This document shows, piece after piece, positions 14,663 to 24,221 of a DNA stretch of 64,000 nt. The translations under genes were made by a program, and so were the position numbers. The notes below the pieces were generated by a model. It saw only the letters and a list, made by a program, of their open reading frames with translations, did no database searches and was not told the origin of the DNA. Position 1 is the stretch's first letter, and the number at the start of each line of letters is the position of its first letter. This DNA comes from SG8-4 sp964598225 (GTDB lineage: Bacteria > Planctomycetota > Phycisphaerae > Sedimentisphaerales > Anaerobacaceae), in assembly GCA_964598225.1 (NCBI GenBank), contig CAZRBG010000025.1:8191-72190 (forward strand), read 5' to 3'.

Positions 14663-15628
14663 TCAGCGTTCTCTCCCGGACGCGGCACGCAGGTAAGCGA
14701 CGTAGCCGGTGGGGACTTTCAGGCTGAGGCTCTTTAGTTTGTTGACATCGTCCCAGGCCCGGTCATAATCTCCTGTGATGCAGTACATCATACTGCGCCG
14801 GAGGTAAATCTCGGCAAGAGTCGGATTGATCTCTAAGGCCTTCGTGAAGTCGGCGATGGCGTGGTCGTGGCGGTTCATAGCGGCCTGGATCAGGCCTCTC
14901 TCGATATACCCTCGGACGAATTCCGGCCTGATATCGACAGCCTTGCCGAAATCCGAGACCGCTCCGCCCAACTGGCCGATTGCAATGTATACGAGCCCGC
15001 GGTTGATATAAGCCGGTGCGAAGGTTGGGTCTCTTTGCGCAGCTCTGGTAAAATTAGAGATGGCGGCTTCGTACCGGCCTGCTTTGACTGAAGTTATGCC
15101 GCGATTGTTGTACGTTCGGGCATCTTCCGGTTCCATTTCCGCTGCATCCTCGTAGCCCTCTAATCGCTCCGGCCATCTTCGGGGTTTCTTGCCGAGCGCA
15201 GCGTCAAATTGCTCCTGCCATTTCTTCATGTGCTGGTCCAGGTCCCTGGCCATCCTGGTCTCGAACACGCTGCCCGATTGCAGATATCCTTTACGCTGAA
15301 GCGCCCGGCAGCCGCGGGGATATTTGATCTTGGCGGCCTGGTACGGCATCGCTTTGATTTTTTCGGCATTCACGAACGTCTCGCGATAACCGAAGGATTC
15401 TTTGAAGGCGACGTCGAAAGGCAGTTCGAAGGGCGAGACCACACCTGTAATAATATGAATGAATCCAAGGCCGATAAGAACAAGCGCGGCGGCGATGCAA
15501 AGCGTAACCGTAGTTTTCTCATGCCATTTCCGCGGCCTTTCATCGCCGACATCTCCGATCGGCTTTCCGCAGTGAGGGCATTTTTCGATCTTGCTGTCGG
15601 GGCCATTCTTGTCTTTCTTTCGTTTCAT
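14663..15628 (-). CDS. Zinc-ribbon, membrane-anchored TPR protein
   Basis: 321 residues from MKRKKDKNG. A zinc ribbon half-site (CPHCGKPIG) near residue 16 is followed by one membrane helix (TTVTLCIAAALVLIGLGFIHII) and a linker. At least four tetratricopeptide repeats then occupy residues 175-300 (ARTYNNRGITSVKAGRYEAAISNFTRAAQRDP, FAPAYINRGLVYIAIGQLGGAVSDFGKAVDIRP, and two more). It is probably a scaffold presenting TPRs outside or inside the membrane; the partner is unknown. ATG at 15628 has a weak AAGAAAAGA ribosome site, and an in-frame start at 15709 is possible. Confidence 0.75.
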   Translation of the reverse strand: MKRKKDKNGPDSKIEKCPHCGKPIGDVGDERPRKWHEKTTVTLCIAAALVLIGLGFIHIITGVVSPFELPFDVAFKESFGYRETFVNAEKIKAMPYQAAKIKYPRGCRALQRKGYLQSGSVFETRMARDLDQHMKKWQEQFDAALGKKPRRWPERLEGYEDAAEMEPEDARTYNNRGITSVKAGRYEAAISNFTRAAQRDPTFAPAYINRGLVYIAIGQLGGAVSDFGKAVDIRPEFVRGYIERGLIQAAMNRHDHAIADFTKALEINPTLAEIYLRRSMMYCITGDYDRAWDDVNKLKSLSLKVPTGYVAYLRAASGRER

Positions 15629-15974
15629 GTGCTGTGTCTTTTCTTGATAGATTACAATGTGCCGCCGCCCGATTAATTTCGACTCCACGAGAACCTTCTG
15701 CTCAACCATTTAAATGCTTTTGGCCAATCAAATCAAGACAATTGACGCCTCTCTATGAGACGGATTCGAGCTTTCTGCGAAGGATTTCTACAGACGGATA
15801 TGTTCGAAATCGCAGTCCAAGGACCGGCGTCTTAAAGAGACGTTTAAGGACCTTGCCGACACCGAGCAGCGTCACGCTGATGTAGTTCGCGAAATCATCA
15901 GCCGCGTCAGCGACGCGTCGCCATGATCTGTCCGCGCCGGCGCAGCAAGACCAAAGACGAGATCACAGGTCCAG

Positions 15975-17435
15975 CTACGGATTGGCAGGTGTTACGACTG
16001 TGCTTTCGACGTCGAGGATATCGGCGATCTTCTCGATAGTACGGGCGTGGTGACCGATTGCCAGCGCAAAGTGGTGAGTCGGCCCCTCGGCCACCCAGCG
16101 CTTGAGAAATGTGCGCACGTCCGGCTCGAAGAATCCTCGCGTGTTCGTATTGCCCGTAGGTGGGATCGGGCCGAAAACGCTGCGGCCTTCGGAGAGGACG
16201 AACTTGAATTCTCCGCCGGTCGTAACGCCAATGCTGAGCATCGTGATCGGGCCTTCCTTGATCTTGAACTCGACGCTGGCACCGGAGCCCGGTTTACCAT
16301 GGTACTTCGACAAACTGCGCAGGACCGGCTTACCCTCGGCGATGTTGATATGGTGCGGCCCATCGTGTCCCACCAGAACGAAGCCTTCATTGAAATCGAT
16401 AGGATGGAACTCGGCAAAACTGCCTCCGATATCCAGACGATCCATTATCAGCATCGCGATACAGGTCTTCAGGTCGGACTCGCCGCACATGGGAAAGCCC
16501 GCGGCGGTGAGCAGCGAGTTGCCGACGATTAGGTTCGTCACCAGCTGACGCAGAGGGCTGCCCTCCTGCCCTTCGTAATAGTAGGCAAGCCCATCTAAAT
16601 CGTGCGTGTCAACGAACTTATCCAGCGCAACGGCAACGCGTGCGGCTGCCAGCAAGTCTTCATCCGTCAGCTTTTCAGTGATCGGATCGGACTTCGGGTC
16701 GGGAGTATCGAAAAGGTTGAGAATCTCTACCTTTTTGGCCTCGATTTCCTCATCGGTAACGGCGCTTTGTGACTCCAGAAGCTCATCGGCTTCGGTCTGG
16801 ACGATGTGGCAGCCGAACGCCGCCGTCAGCGCGGTTTGGTCCGTCTGCATATCCAGCATGTGCTCGATCGGGTGGCCGAAATGGCCTATCCGAGCGCGTT
16901 TGAGATCGTGCAGGACCATAGCGATGTTGCACCATTCTGCGATTTCAGCATCCGCGACCGTATCGTCATCGAGCGTACCGAGAATGACCGGCGGCGGCTT
17001 CTTGCCCATGCGAATCGCCACGCCTGTAAATTCCGGGACCGAGCACAAATCGTCGTTGCACAACTGCATATAGGTCGAGGCCTGTGAGTAGTCCAGGGCC
17101 CTGAGCGGCTGAAGCGCAACCAGCACTATCGGCACATCAAGGCCACGAACAATCGCCGCGAAAGTCGCCGATGTTGCATAGGTGAGCATATCACAGAATA
17201 CGAGATCGAGGTCGGCTGCCTTGAGCTTCGGCAACAGATCATAGGCCGACTTCGCATCATCTACGATGCCAAAGTCCTTTACTTTCACTTCACGGTCCCT
17301 TACCCGCTCAACAAAGACATTCAACTTCCGCTTGAGTTCATCGAGGAGGCCGTCGAACTGCGGCCAGTAGCTGTGGAAGCCGACTCCGAAGATTCCTACG
17401 TTGGCCGTTCTTTTCTTTCTTCGCGGCACTTTCAT
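15975..17435 (-). CDS. L-arabinose/L-fucose isomerase-family protein
   Basis: 486 residues from MKVPRRKK. The fold is that of the AraA/FucI superfamily: an N-terminal Rossmann-like region (VGIFGVGFHSYWPQF) and a C-terminal catalytic part with GHDGPHHINIAEGKP and the late HHFALAIGHH metal-binding His residues. These enzymes interconvert aldoses and ketoses with Mn2+. The divergent sequence means the sugar is unknown. The symporter gene ends 5 bases before this start, so import and isomerisation of the same sugar are likely linked. AGGTGA five bases upstream decides the ATG at 17435 over a GTG at 17444. Confidence 0.8.
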   Translation of the reverse strand: MKVPRRKKRTANVGIFGVGFHSYWPQFDGLLDELKRKLNVFVERVRDREVKVKDFGIVDDAKSAYDLLPKLKAADLDLVFCDMLTYATSATFAAIVRGLDVPIVLVALQPLRALDYSQASTYMQLCNDDLCSVPEFTGVAIRMGKKPPPVILGTLDDDTVADAEIAEWCNIAMVLHDLKRARIGHFGHPIEHMLDMQTDQTALTAAFGCHIVQTEADELLESQSAVTDEEIEAKKVEILNLFDTPDPKSDPITEKLTDEDLLAAARVAVALDKFVDTHDLDGLAYYYEGQEGSPLRQLVTNLIVGNSLLTAAGFPMCGESDLKTCIAMLIMDRLDIGGSFAEFHPIDFNEGFVLVGHDGPHHINIAEGKPVLRSLSKYHGKPGSGASVEFKIKEGPITMLSIGVTTGGEFKFVLSEGRSVFGPIPPTGNTNTRGFFEPDVRTFLKRWVAEGPTHHFALAIGHHARTIEKIADILDVESTVVTPANP

Positions 17436-17440
17436 ACGTT

Positions 17441-18958
17441 TCACCTATTCTTTCTTCTCATCAACATCGTATCTCTGAGGGCGGATTCAGGGGGCGCCTG
17501 AAAGAAGCGACTGACGACAGCGCCGACGATAATGGTCGGGAACATCGCGAATGCTCCGAACCACCATTTGGGGATGTTCGTGCAGATCAGCACGAAAAGA
17601 AAACACGCAAGTCCGGCCGCGATTCCGATCAGGGCTCCGGGCAAATTCGCACGGCTTGAAAACATCCCAAGCAGATATATGGCCAGCAGCATACCCAGAC
17701 AAGTCCCGGCGATGACCATGATTATATCGATCACGTTCTTGCCGATATGAGGCACTAAAAGCGCAGCGGCAATAACAATCGTCCCCAGCAAAGTTGTGAG
17801 GATTCGGCTGATTTTAAGCGGCAACTCTTTGCCGGCGAGCCAGTCGTAGACAATAACGGACGTGACGCCGTTTATACCGCTGTCCATCGTGCTCATGGCG
17901 GCGGCGAACAAACCGGCCAGAATCAGACCCGTTAATCCCACCGTGGGAAGCTGCGTCGATACAAAGTACGGCAGAATCTGGTCTTCCTTTGCGATTTCCG
18001 CACCGCCTTCCGGCAAACCGAGACCTCCCGGCTGGCTGTAGAAGGCGAAAATGGCCGTACCGACCAACAAGAATAGCAGGCCGAGCGTGGAGTTGATTAT
18101 CGCGCTGAGGATTACTACGCCGCGGCCGCGGCCAAGTGTGCCGGCGCAGACGTACCGCTGGATCATGTTCTGAGCAACCGCGTAACCGGGCAGGTACATA
18201 AACAACGCGTAGGCGGCAGCAGTGAATACAGAATTTTGGGCAGTGAAATTCTCGGACGACAGGAGTTCCGGATTGAGATGGAACATTCTGAATTTGCCAT
18301 GCTCGGCAGCAATCGACCAGAAACCCGACCAGCTCCCGTCAATACGACTGACGGCCAGCAACGTCACGGCCACAATCGCCCCGCCGAGCACAACCGCCTG
18401 TAAGACATCGGTCCAGACAACCGCCTTGAGGCCGCCTAATACGGTATAGATGGTAGCAAAAGCGCCTATGCCGATGAGTACAAAGTAATATTGAGTGTTA
18501 GTAAGTCCCATCACGGTCTGCAATGTTAGAGTGACGGCGTAGAGCATTGTTCCCATCCAGCCGAGAGCGTAAAGGCAGTACAGACCCGAGCCGATGAGCC
18601 GGGCGGGCCGGCCGAAACGCCTTCCGAGATATTCGTAGCCGCTGCTCATCTTCAGCCGCACGAACATCGGCACAAAAACAAACCACAAAATCGGCGTAAT
18701 CACAAACGGGATGAACAAAATGATCAGATAAAAGCTGAAGTCCTGATACGCGCCCCGCTGCGGCAGCCCCAGAAACGAGATCGCGCTGAAACTGGTGGCA
18801 AACATCGAGACCCCGACCACAAACCAGTTCATCCTGCGCCCGCCGACGAAGTAATCCTCGTTGTCCCGTTGGCCCCTGGCGCTTTTGAAAGCCAGACCAA
18901 AGACTATCGCGAGATACACGCCGCAAACAAACCAGTCAAGAATGCTCAAATCGGTCAT
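17441..18958 (-). CDS. Sodium:solute symporter (SSS family)
   Basis: 505 residues with about 13 hydrophobic helices across the whole length. SSS hallmarks include the early FVGGRRMNWFVVGVSMFATSFSAISFLGLP and the inner GMLLAIYLLGMFSSRANLPGALIGIAAG. It imports a sugar or similar solute with Na+. Immediately upstream of and co-directional with the isomerase gene, which points to a sugar as cargo. Confidence 0.92.
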   Translation of the reverse strand: MTDLSILDWFVCGVYLAIVFGLAFKSARGQRDNEDYFVGGRRMNWFVVGVSMFATSFSAISFLGLPQRGAYQDFSFYLIILFIPFVITPILWFVFVPMFVRLKMSSGYEYLGRRFGRPARLIGSGLYCLYALGWMGTMLYAVTLTLQTVMGLTNTQYYFVLIGIGAFATIYTVLGGLKAVVWTDVLQAVVLGGAIVAVTLLAVSRIDGSWSGFWSIAAEHGKFRMFHLNPELLSSENFTAQNSVFTAAAYALFMYLPGYAVAQNMIQRYVCAGTLGRGRGVVILSAIINSTLGLLFLLVGTAIFAFYSQPGGLGLPEGGAEIAKEDQILPYFVSTQLPTVGLTGLILAGLFAAAMSTMDSGINGVTSVIVYDWLAGKELPLKISRILTTLLGTIVIAAALLVPHIGKNVIDIIMVIAGTCLGMLLAIYLLGMFSSRANLPGALIGIAAGLACFLFVLICTNIPKWWFGAFAMFPTIIVGAVVSRFFQAPPESALRDTMLMRRKNR

Positions 18959-19032
18959 TTAATCAAGCCTCAAAATTAGCCACGAATGTCCTTGGGACTC
19001 CTTAGGAGAACACGAATAAACACATCGGGTAG

Positions 19033-19050
19033 GGTGCGATGCATCGCACC
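19033..19050. repeat. Perfect 18-bp palindrome
   Basis: GGTGCGATGCATCGCACC is fully self-complementary. It lies between the symporter and DUF429 genes in a region (18959-19164) with no gene. A related half occurs at about 56772-56788. Probably part of a dispersed REP-like family. Confidence 0.6.
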
Positions 19051-19115
19051 ATTATTGTGAGTCGCTATCAACTCGCTGATAAGTATATGGGATTCGCGCA
19101 GGATAGCAAGCGTAA

Positions 19116-19152
19116 GGTGTGCTCCCTGTCAGGGGTCCATAGGACAGCACGC
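19116..19152. repeat. REP-like element, family A copy 1
   Basis: GGTGTGCTCC, a short variable middle, then GGGGTCCATAGGACAGC. Both conserved blocks recur at 63331-63391 with a longer middle. The GGGGTCC/GGACAGC part can pair with the CTCC/CTGT part as an imperfect hairpin. It ends 13 bases from the DUF429 stop. Confidence 0.6.
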
Positions 19153-19164
19153 TATCATCATACG

Positions 19165-19767
19165 TTACGTGCGCGTGACTTCGGGTATCGCGATACCTTC
19201 CTCGCCGCCGAGCATCTCCGCTTTGCCCGTTAGAAGCCATCGCCCGACCAGCGCCGCCGTGACGGCGTCCAGTTCGTCACCCGTCATCTCCGGCTGCAAT
19301 CCTTTTACCCCGAGACCTTCGAGCCCCCGCATCAGCCCTTCCCTATCGCGATGCTGACGCGGAATCCCCCACACATCCTGCGCTGCACCGGGGTAGCATT
19401 CGACTACCCGATGCCCCATAGCTTTGATCTTCACCTTAAGGGCCATGCCGCGTTCTGTCAGCATCCGCATGGGCCCCAGTGTGATTGGAAAGAACTTGAT
19501 CTTGCGCCGCTGCAACTGGCGATCGCATTGGCGAAGATGCTCGCCGGCACGGTCGTGGATGGTCTTTCGTCCGGCGGGCAGGCTCAGCGGCGCGTCGATC
19601 GGAACAAGGTCCGGTTTCGCCCGATCGATGACGCTGAGAATCTCGTCATCACCAAGAGCGATCTGCGTACGCGCCCTGAACCCCCGCAGTACGCAAACCC
19701 CCGTCGGACGACGAGCCGAGCCCGCCAAATCCACTCCGACAATTACACTCGCTTTATGTCCTGCCAT
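19165..19767 (-). CDS. DUF429 family protein
   Basis: 200 residues from MAGHKASV. VGVDLAGSARRPTGVCVL at the N-terminus and VPIDAPLSLPAG, then ECYPGAAQ and GDELDAVTAALVGRWLLTG, are the conserved blocks of DUF429, an RNase H-like fold with probable acidic metal ligands (Asp in VGVDLAG, Asp in PIDAPL, Asp-Glu in GDELDA). The activity is uncharacterised; nuclease or NTP-binding roles are only suggested by the fold. GGTGGGAG upstream fixes the start at 19767. Confidence 0.85.
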   Translation of the reverse strand: MAGHKASVIVGVDLAGSARRPTGVCVLRGFRARTQIALGDDEILSVIDRAKPDLVPIDAPLSLPAGRKTIHDRAGEHLRQCDRQLQRRKIKFFPITLGPMRMLTERGMALKVKIKAMGHRVVECYPGAAQDVWGIPRQHRDREGLMRGLEGLGVKGLQPEMTGDELDAVTAALVGRWLLTGKAEMLGGEEGIAIPEVTRT

Positions 19768-19972
19768 AAAACTCCCACCTAACACCCTGTATTCTTGTTC
19801 AAACCATCGCCCCGAATCAATGTGAATCAACACTGATAGAATCCATACGAATTAGCAATTATCTTGAAATATTTTAACACAATCTGCGACCATAATGATA
19901 GCCACCCGGTCGTTTCTGAGGCATATTGCATCGGCAAACAAGATTCTACTGGTCAAATATGGAGTATTCAGC

Positions 19973-20185
19973 ATGTGGGAGAAGATATTCTCTAATACTG
20001 GAAATATTGTTGTAGTTATGGTGTTGAGCATCCCTATCATAGCGGTCGCAGGCCACTACTGGCACGAACTCCTGAAGCACCGGTCCAACAATGAGTTAAA
20101 GAAATCGATGCTGGAGCGCGGGATGTCCGCCCAGGAGATCGAGCAGGTGATGAACTCCGGTGGTAAGCAGCCAGAGAGAACTTAG
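19973..20185 (+). CDS. Small single-pass membrane protein
   Basis: 70 residues from MWEKIFSNTG, preceded by GGAG at eight bases. One transmembrane helix (IVVVMVLSIPIIAVAGHYWHELL) is followed by a charged tail, KKSMLERGMSAQEIEQVMNSG. This short C-terminal helix pair occurs in many small bacterial membrane proteins of unknown role. It stands alone, upstream of tRNA-Pro(GGG). Confidence 0.7.
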   Translation: MWEKIFSNTGNIVVVMVLSIPIIAVAGHYWHELLKHRSNNELKKSMLERGMSAQEIEQVMNSGGKQPERT

Positions 20186-20327
20186 AGCCTGTCCTCGCAA
20201 AAGCCACTCCGGTAGACTGCACCGTTATGCGACCTGCACATCACCTATCGCTCCATACGTCTGATGTGATCTGCGGCGTTTCAAATTCATTCTACTCACA
20301 AATCTTGAGACCCCTGTTGAATTTTGT

Positions 20328-20356
20328 TTGATTTGCCGCGCTTATCCTCTTAGAAT
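20328..20356 (+). promoter_or_regulatory. Promoter of tRNA-Pro(GGG)
   Basis: TTGATT (20328-20333), 17-base spacer, TAGAAT (20351-20356); transcription would begin near 20363, 7 bases before the tRNA. Confidence 0.6.
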
Positions 20357-20369
20357 AGCGTCGTTGTGC

Positions 20370-20443
20370 CGGAGAGTAGCTCAGTTTGGTAGAGCGCACG
20401 GCTGGGGGCCGTGAGGTCGCAGGTTCAAGTCCTGTCTCTCCGA
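20370..20443 (+). tRNA. tRNA-Pro, anticodon GGG
   Basis: The acceptor stem CGGAGAG (20370-20376) pairs with CTCTCCG (20436-20442); discriminator A is at 20443. The anticodon stem CACGG/CCGTG encloses CTGGGGG, giving anticodon GGG. The T arm is GGTTCAAGTCC. CCA is not encoded. This is the second proline tRNA of the window. Confidence 0.97.
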
Positions 20444-20516
20444 TTTTCCCAGGCGCTTCCAAAGACCAGAGAACAGTCTATGTCTTTCGGCGTTCGCGCT
20501 TTGCACTGTCTCCGGA

Positions 20517-21872
20517 CTACTGCTTCTCAGGTAGCGGGCCGGTATATTCCCAGGTGAAGAAGGGAGAATCCTCGTGTGAATCGCGGATTATCTTGCGCAT
20601 GCGCACGACAATTTCGGGATGCTTTGCGGCTATGTCGGTCTTTTCTCCGAGGTCTTTTGACAGATCGAACAATTGCAGGCCGGCTTTGTTTTTGACCGCC
20701 TTAAAGTTGCCCATTCGCACGGCACGATTGTCTCTGAGTTCCCAGTAGAGGTATTCGTGCCGGTGCTGGTGGCCCTTGCCGATAAGGGTAGGTACGATAG
20801 AGATGCCGTCGGTGCGGCCGGGCACGCTTACTCGGGCAAGTTCGGCAAACGTCGGCATCATGTCCTGAAACCCGCAGATGTGATCGCTGGTTGTGCCGGG
20901 AGCGATCTCGCCGGGCCAGCGTGCGATCATCGGTGCACGAACGCCGCCCTCGTAGAGCGTTCCTTTGCTCGCGCGCAGCGGCACCGAGCCGTTGAATTCA
21001 TTGAGCAGAGCACCACCGGCCGAGCCGTTATCGCTGGTAAAGATGACGAGGGTGTCCTCATCGAGTCCCAGTGATTTGATGAGATCGAGGATTCTGCCGA
21101 CGTCGCGGTCCATGCGAGAGATCATCGCGGCGATGGCCTTCTTAACCAGCGGCCAGTGTCTATCGGCATACCGGCCAAGCTCGGGAACCTGAAACTTCGC
21201 ATGGGGGATGGTATAGGGCAGGTAAAGGAAGAAAGGATTATCGCGATTGTCGCGGATAAAGCTCAGGGCCTCGGCGGTTAGCAGATCGTGGGAGTAGTCG
21301 GTCTTCGGATTCTCCGTATTGCCCTCGAGCATGATTTTCTCGTCGTTTCGCCAGAGGTGCGGCGGATAATACGAATGCGCCTGCCGCTGGCAATTGTAGC
21401 CGAAGAAGTGGTCGAAACCCTGCTTAATCGGATCGCCCTCGGAACCGGGATATCCCAATCCCCATTTGCCGATAGCGGCGGTCTTATAACCGCCCTTTTT
21501 CAGGAGCTTGGGAATCGTCTGCGAGTCCGCCGGGATAGGTACATTGCCCTCCACCGGCAGCCGTTTGTTGTTGCGGATATAGCAGTGGCCGGTATGGAGC
21601 CCGGTTATAAGGACGCATCTGGATGGAGCGCAGAGTGCCGAGCCGGCGTAGTGATCGGTAAATTTCATCCCCTGCCGCGCCATCCGGTCGATTTCCGGCG
21701 TTGCTATTTCTCTCTGTCCGTAGCAGCCCAAATGGCCATACCCGAGGTCGTCGGCGAGAATATACACGATATTAGGCCGCCGGCGCTCCCGCTCCGCAAG
21801 GACTCTTTCCGGCCATGAAACAAACGCTACTGCACCAAAACCCGCTAACTCCAAAAAACTCCGTCTCTGCAT
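20517..21872 (-). CDS. Exported arylsulfatase-type sulfatase
   Basis: 451 residues from MQRRSFLELAGFGAVAFVSW, a Tat-type leader with RR and a hydrophobic stretch. The start at 21872 is preferred over GTG at 21881 because GGGG lies eight bases before it. The S1 sulfatase core is complete: NIVYILADDLGYG (metal Asp pair), LCAPSRCVLITG with the Cys that becomes formylglycine (C-x-P-S-R), GKWGLG, and TSDNGSAGG. It hydrolyses sulfate esters, probably on algal or host polysaccharides outside the cytoplasm. No maturase gene is nearby. Confidence 0.93.
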   Translation of the reverse strand: MQRRSFLELAGFGAVAFVSWPERVLAERERRRPNIVYILADDLGYGHLGCYGQREIATPEIDRMARQGMKFTDHYAGSALCAPSRCVLITGLHTGHCYIRNNKRLPVEGNVPIPADSQTIPKLLKKGGYKTAAIGKWGLGYPGSEGDPIKQGFDHFFGYNCQRQAHSYYPPHLWRNDEKIMLEGNTENPKTDYSHDLLTAEALSFIRDNRDNPFFLYLPYTIPHAKFQVPELGRYADRHWPLVKKAIAAMISRMDRDVGRILDLIKSLGLDEDTLVIFTSDNGSAGGALLNEFNGSVPLRASKGTLYEGGVRAPMIARWPGEIAPGTTSDHICGFQDMMPTFAELARVSVPGRTDGISIVPTLIGKGHQHRHEYLYWELRDNRAVRMGNFKAVKNKAGLQLFDLSKDLGEKTDIAAKHPEIVVRMRKIIRDSHEDSPFFTWEYTGPLPEKQ

Positions 21873-22083
21873 ATCTGACACCCCGTCTCATTGAACTAAG
21901 GAAACACTGTTACGTAAGTATAATTGTCTGAGCGTGAAGATACAAGCCAGCAAAGCTACTTGAAGCGCACGCATGACGATAATTCTGTATTGCCCAAATC
22001 TTATCTGTTATACTGATTTCACCCGGACCGGGGATTGGCAAGAGAAAATCTTTCACGGATGCTACTGATATTTGGTGTTAAAT

Positions 22084-24198
22084 ATGACTATACGCAATAA
22101 ACTGCTGATCCTGTTGCTCAGCGTGTCCCTGATTCCACTTGTAGCATATTTTGTCCTCGATCTCTCGTTTTCTCGTATCGTGAGAAATCGCGTCCAGAAT
22201 TCGCTACGTTCGGCACTGGAGGAAAGGGCCGCCGAAAGGCTGGTCGAGACCATCGACAATTATGAGAAAACGCTCAAGATGTCCTCGCGTGCGGTTCGTT
22301 ACGGCCTTCGACACTATGCCGATCAGGTCCAGCAGAGTCTATGGTCGGTCAAAATGGACTGGAAGCGCCCGCATTTTCGGCGGCGACAACTTGCAGCTTT
22401 AGAAGAGCTGTCTGAAGAAATCGAGAAATACCGTTTCTTGTCGACACCTTACGATCAAACACACACTGTCGATTTCAATTCACACTTTGTCCATTCGACT
22501 GAAGGCGACCCGAATACTTCTCTGCGATCCGACCTGCCGCGATTGGTCCGAATATGCAGAGATATTTATTCCATCGATCCGGAATCAAAACTGTGGGTCT
22601 ACACGGTGTTGAACGACGGCACGACGACGCTATACCCGTCCCCCGGATTCTGGCCATACGAGCAGGATTACGATCTCCGGCAGGAGCCCTGGTACATCAA
22701 TGCAAAAACAAACGCGCCGTTTCGACCGGCTCAGCGCATCGAGCCATTGACCGGCAAGACGGTCATGACAGTTGCAGTGCCGCTCTACGATCAATCAGGC
22801 TCTTTTGCCGGCGCTATGGCGATGGACGTTGATCTTTCCGCTATACTGAACAATATGCAAATTCCGCCGGAATGGAAGAAAGGCGCCTGGAAGCTGCTGA
22901 TACGTATGCCTCCGAATAGAAGGCGTGAGGTTACGAATCCACCGATAGTCTGCTGCGCAACATTTCTGGAAAGTACGCAGCAGCGGAATAAGCCCTCCAG
23001 ACTTCTTGATATATGTGAGCCGGAAGTCATAGCCGAAATGATCGAGAATTCACGCCGGGGACAGCCGGGACTCGTACGCCGGCCGTACGAAGGCGTCGAT
23101 TCTCTCTGGGCTTATGGTTCTTCGCAGGACGGGGCCGGGTTTCCAATACTGGTCGTGCCGTATCAGCGAATAGTCGAGCAGGCGGACTATGCTCAGCAAA
23201 TGCTCTTCAGGAACAACATACGTACTATACAGATCGCGACCGTATTGATCTTCGTGGTAATCCTCGCAGCCGTCATACTCGCGGTTATGAGGGCGCGTAA
23301 CGTGACAGTACCCATAACGCATCTGGCCGACGCCGCCGGGAAGCTGGCAGGCGGGGATTACGGCGTTCGCGTGAACGTTGCAACAAACGACGAACTGCAG
23401 CAGCTTGGGGAGGTATTCAATCAGGTCGGACCTAGACTTTATGAGCGGCAGAAGATAAAGCAATCGCTTGAGCTGGCTCGGGAAATCCAGCAGCACTTTC
23501 TGCCGAAGGAGGACGTCAAATTAGACAATTTCGAGACGGCCGGTCTTTGCCGATACTGCGATGAGACCGGCGGCGATTATTACGACATGCTCGATTTGAG
23601 GGACGTTCTGCCGGGCCGGGTCGGCCTGGTCATCGGCGACGTATCGGGCCACGGCCTGCCGGCCGCGATGCTCATGATCTCCACGGGCAGCATCCTGCGA
23701 AATAACGCCGCTCGGCACGGAGAGAATCTCGCCGCGGCAATGTCCGAACTAAATAGTCATCTGGAAAAGAACTCCGAAACGGGCAAGTTTATGACGCTTT
23801 TCTACGGCCTGCTGGACGACAGTAACAGAACGCTCACATGGACTTCGGCAGGACATGATCCGGCCATCTGGTACAGGGCACAAGCGGGTGACGTCGCCGA
23901 GCTGCCAAACACGGGAATGGCGCTCGGAATTGCAGATGATGCCCGGTTCGAAAACAGCGATCCCGTAAGACTACAGGTTGGCGACGTTGTCGTTATCGGC
24001 ACAGACGGCATTTGGGAGGCGACCGATCCATCCGACCGGATGTACGGCAAGGAAAGACTTATGGACCTGATCGGTCGGTACAAAGATAAACCCGCAAAAG
24101 AGATCGCTTCGGCAGCAGTCGAATCGGTCCTGGAATTCTGCTCGGCAGCTGCGCAGACGGACGATATCACCCTGCTCGTGGTAAAGTGCGTTAAGTGA
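22084..24198 (+). CDS. Cache-HAMP-SpoIIE (PP2C) sensor phosphatase
   Basis: 704 residues from MTIRNKLLILLL. TM1 (6-28) is followed by an extracytoplasmic Cache region of about 300 residues (KLWVYTVLNDGTTTLYPSPG, DLRQEPWYINA). TM2 lies near residue 385. A HAMP domain (NVTVPITHLADAAGKLAGGDYGVRV) follows, then a SpoIIE/RsbU-type PP2C phosphatase with metal-binding DETGGDYYDM, VIGDVSGHGLPAAMLM and VIGTDGIWEA. Such proteins sense small ligands and dephosphorylate an anti-sigma antagonist. No RsbV/RsbW homologue lies beside it. GGTG precedes the ATG. Confidence 0.92.
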   Translation: MTIRNKLLILLLSVSLIPLVAYFVLDLSFSRIVRNRVQNSLRSALEERAAERLVETIDNYEKTLKMSSRAVRYGLRHYADQVQQSLWSVKMDWKRPHFRRRQLAALEELSEEIEKYRFLSTPYDQTHTVDFNSHFVHSTEGDPNTSLRSDLPRLVRICRDIYSIDPESKLWVYTVLNDGTTTLYPSPGFWPYEQDYDLRQEPWYINAKTNAPFRPAQRIEPLTGKTVMTVAVPLYDQSGSFAGAMAMDVDLSAILNNMQIPPEWKKGAWKLLIRMPPNRRREVTNPPIVCCATFLESTQQRNKPSRLLDICEPEVIAEMIENSRRGQPGLVRRPYEGVDSLWAYGSSQDGAGFPILVVPYQRIVEQADYAQQMLFRNNIRTIQIATVLIFVVILAAVILAVMRARNVTVPITHLADAAGKLAGGDYGVRVNVATNDELQQLGEVFNQVGPRLYERQKIKQSLELAREIQQHFLPKEDVKLDNFETAGLCRYCDETGGDYYDMLDLRDVLPGRVGLVIGDVSGHGLPAAMLMISTGSILRNNAARHGENLAAAMSELNSHLEKNSETGKFMTLFYGLLDDSNRTLTWTSAGHDPAIWYRAQAGDVAELPNTGMALGIADDARFENSDPVRLQVGDVVVIGTDGIWEATDPSDRMYGKERLMDLIGRYKDKPAKEIASAAVESVLEFCSAAAQTDDITLLVVKCVK

Positions 24199-24221
24199 TG
24201 AGGCTCAGAGCTTCAAATGCA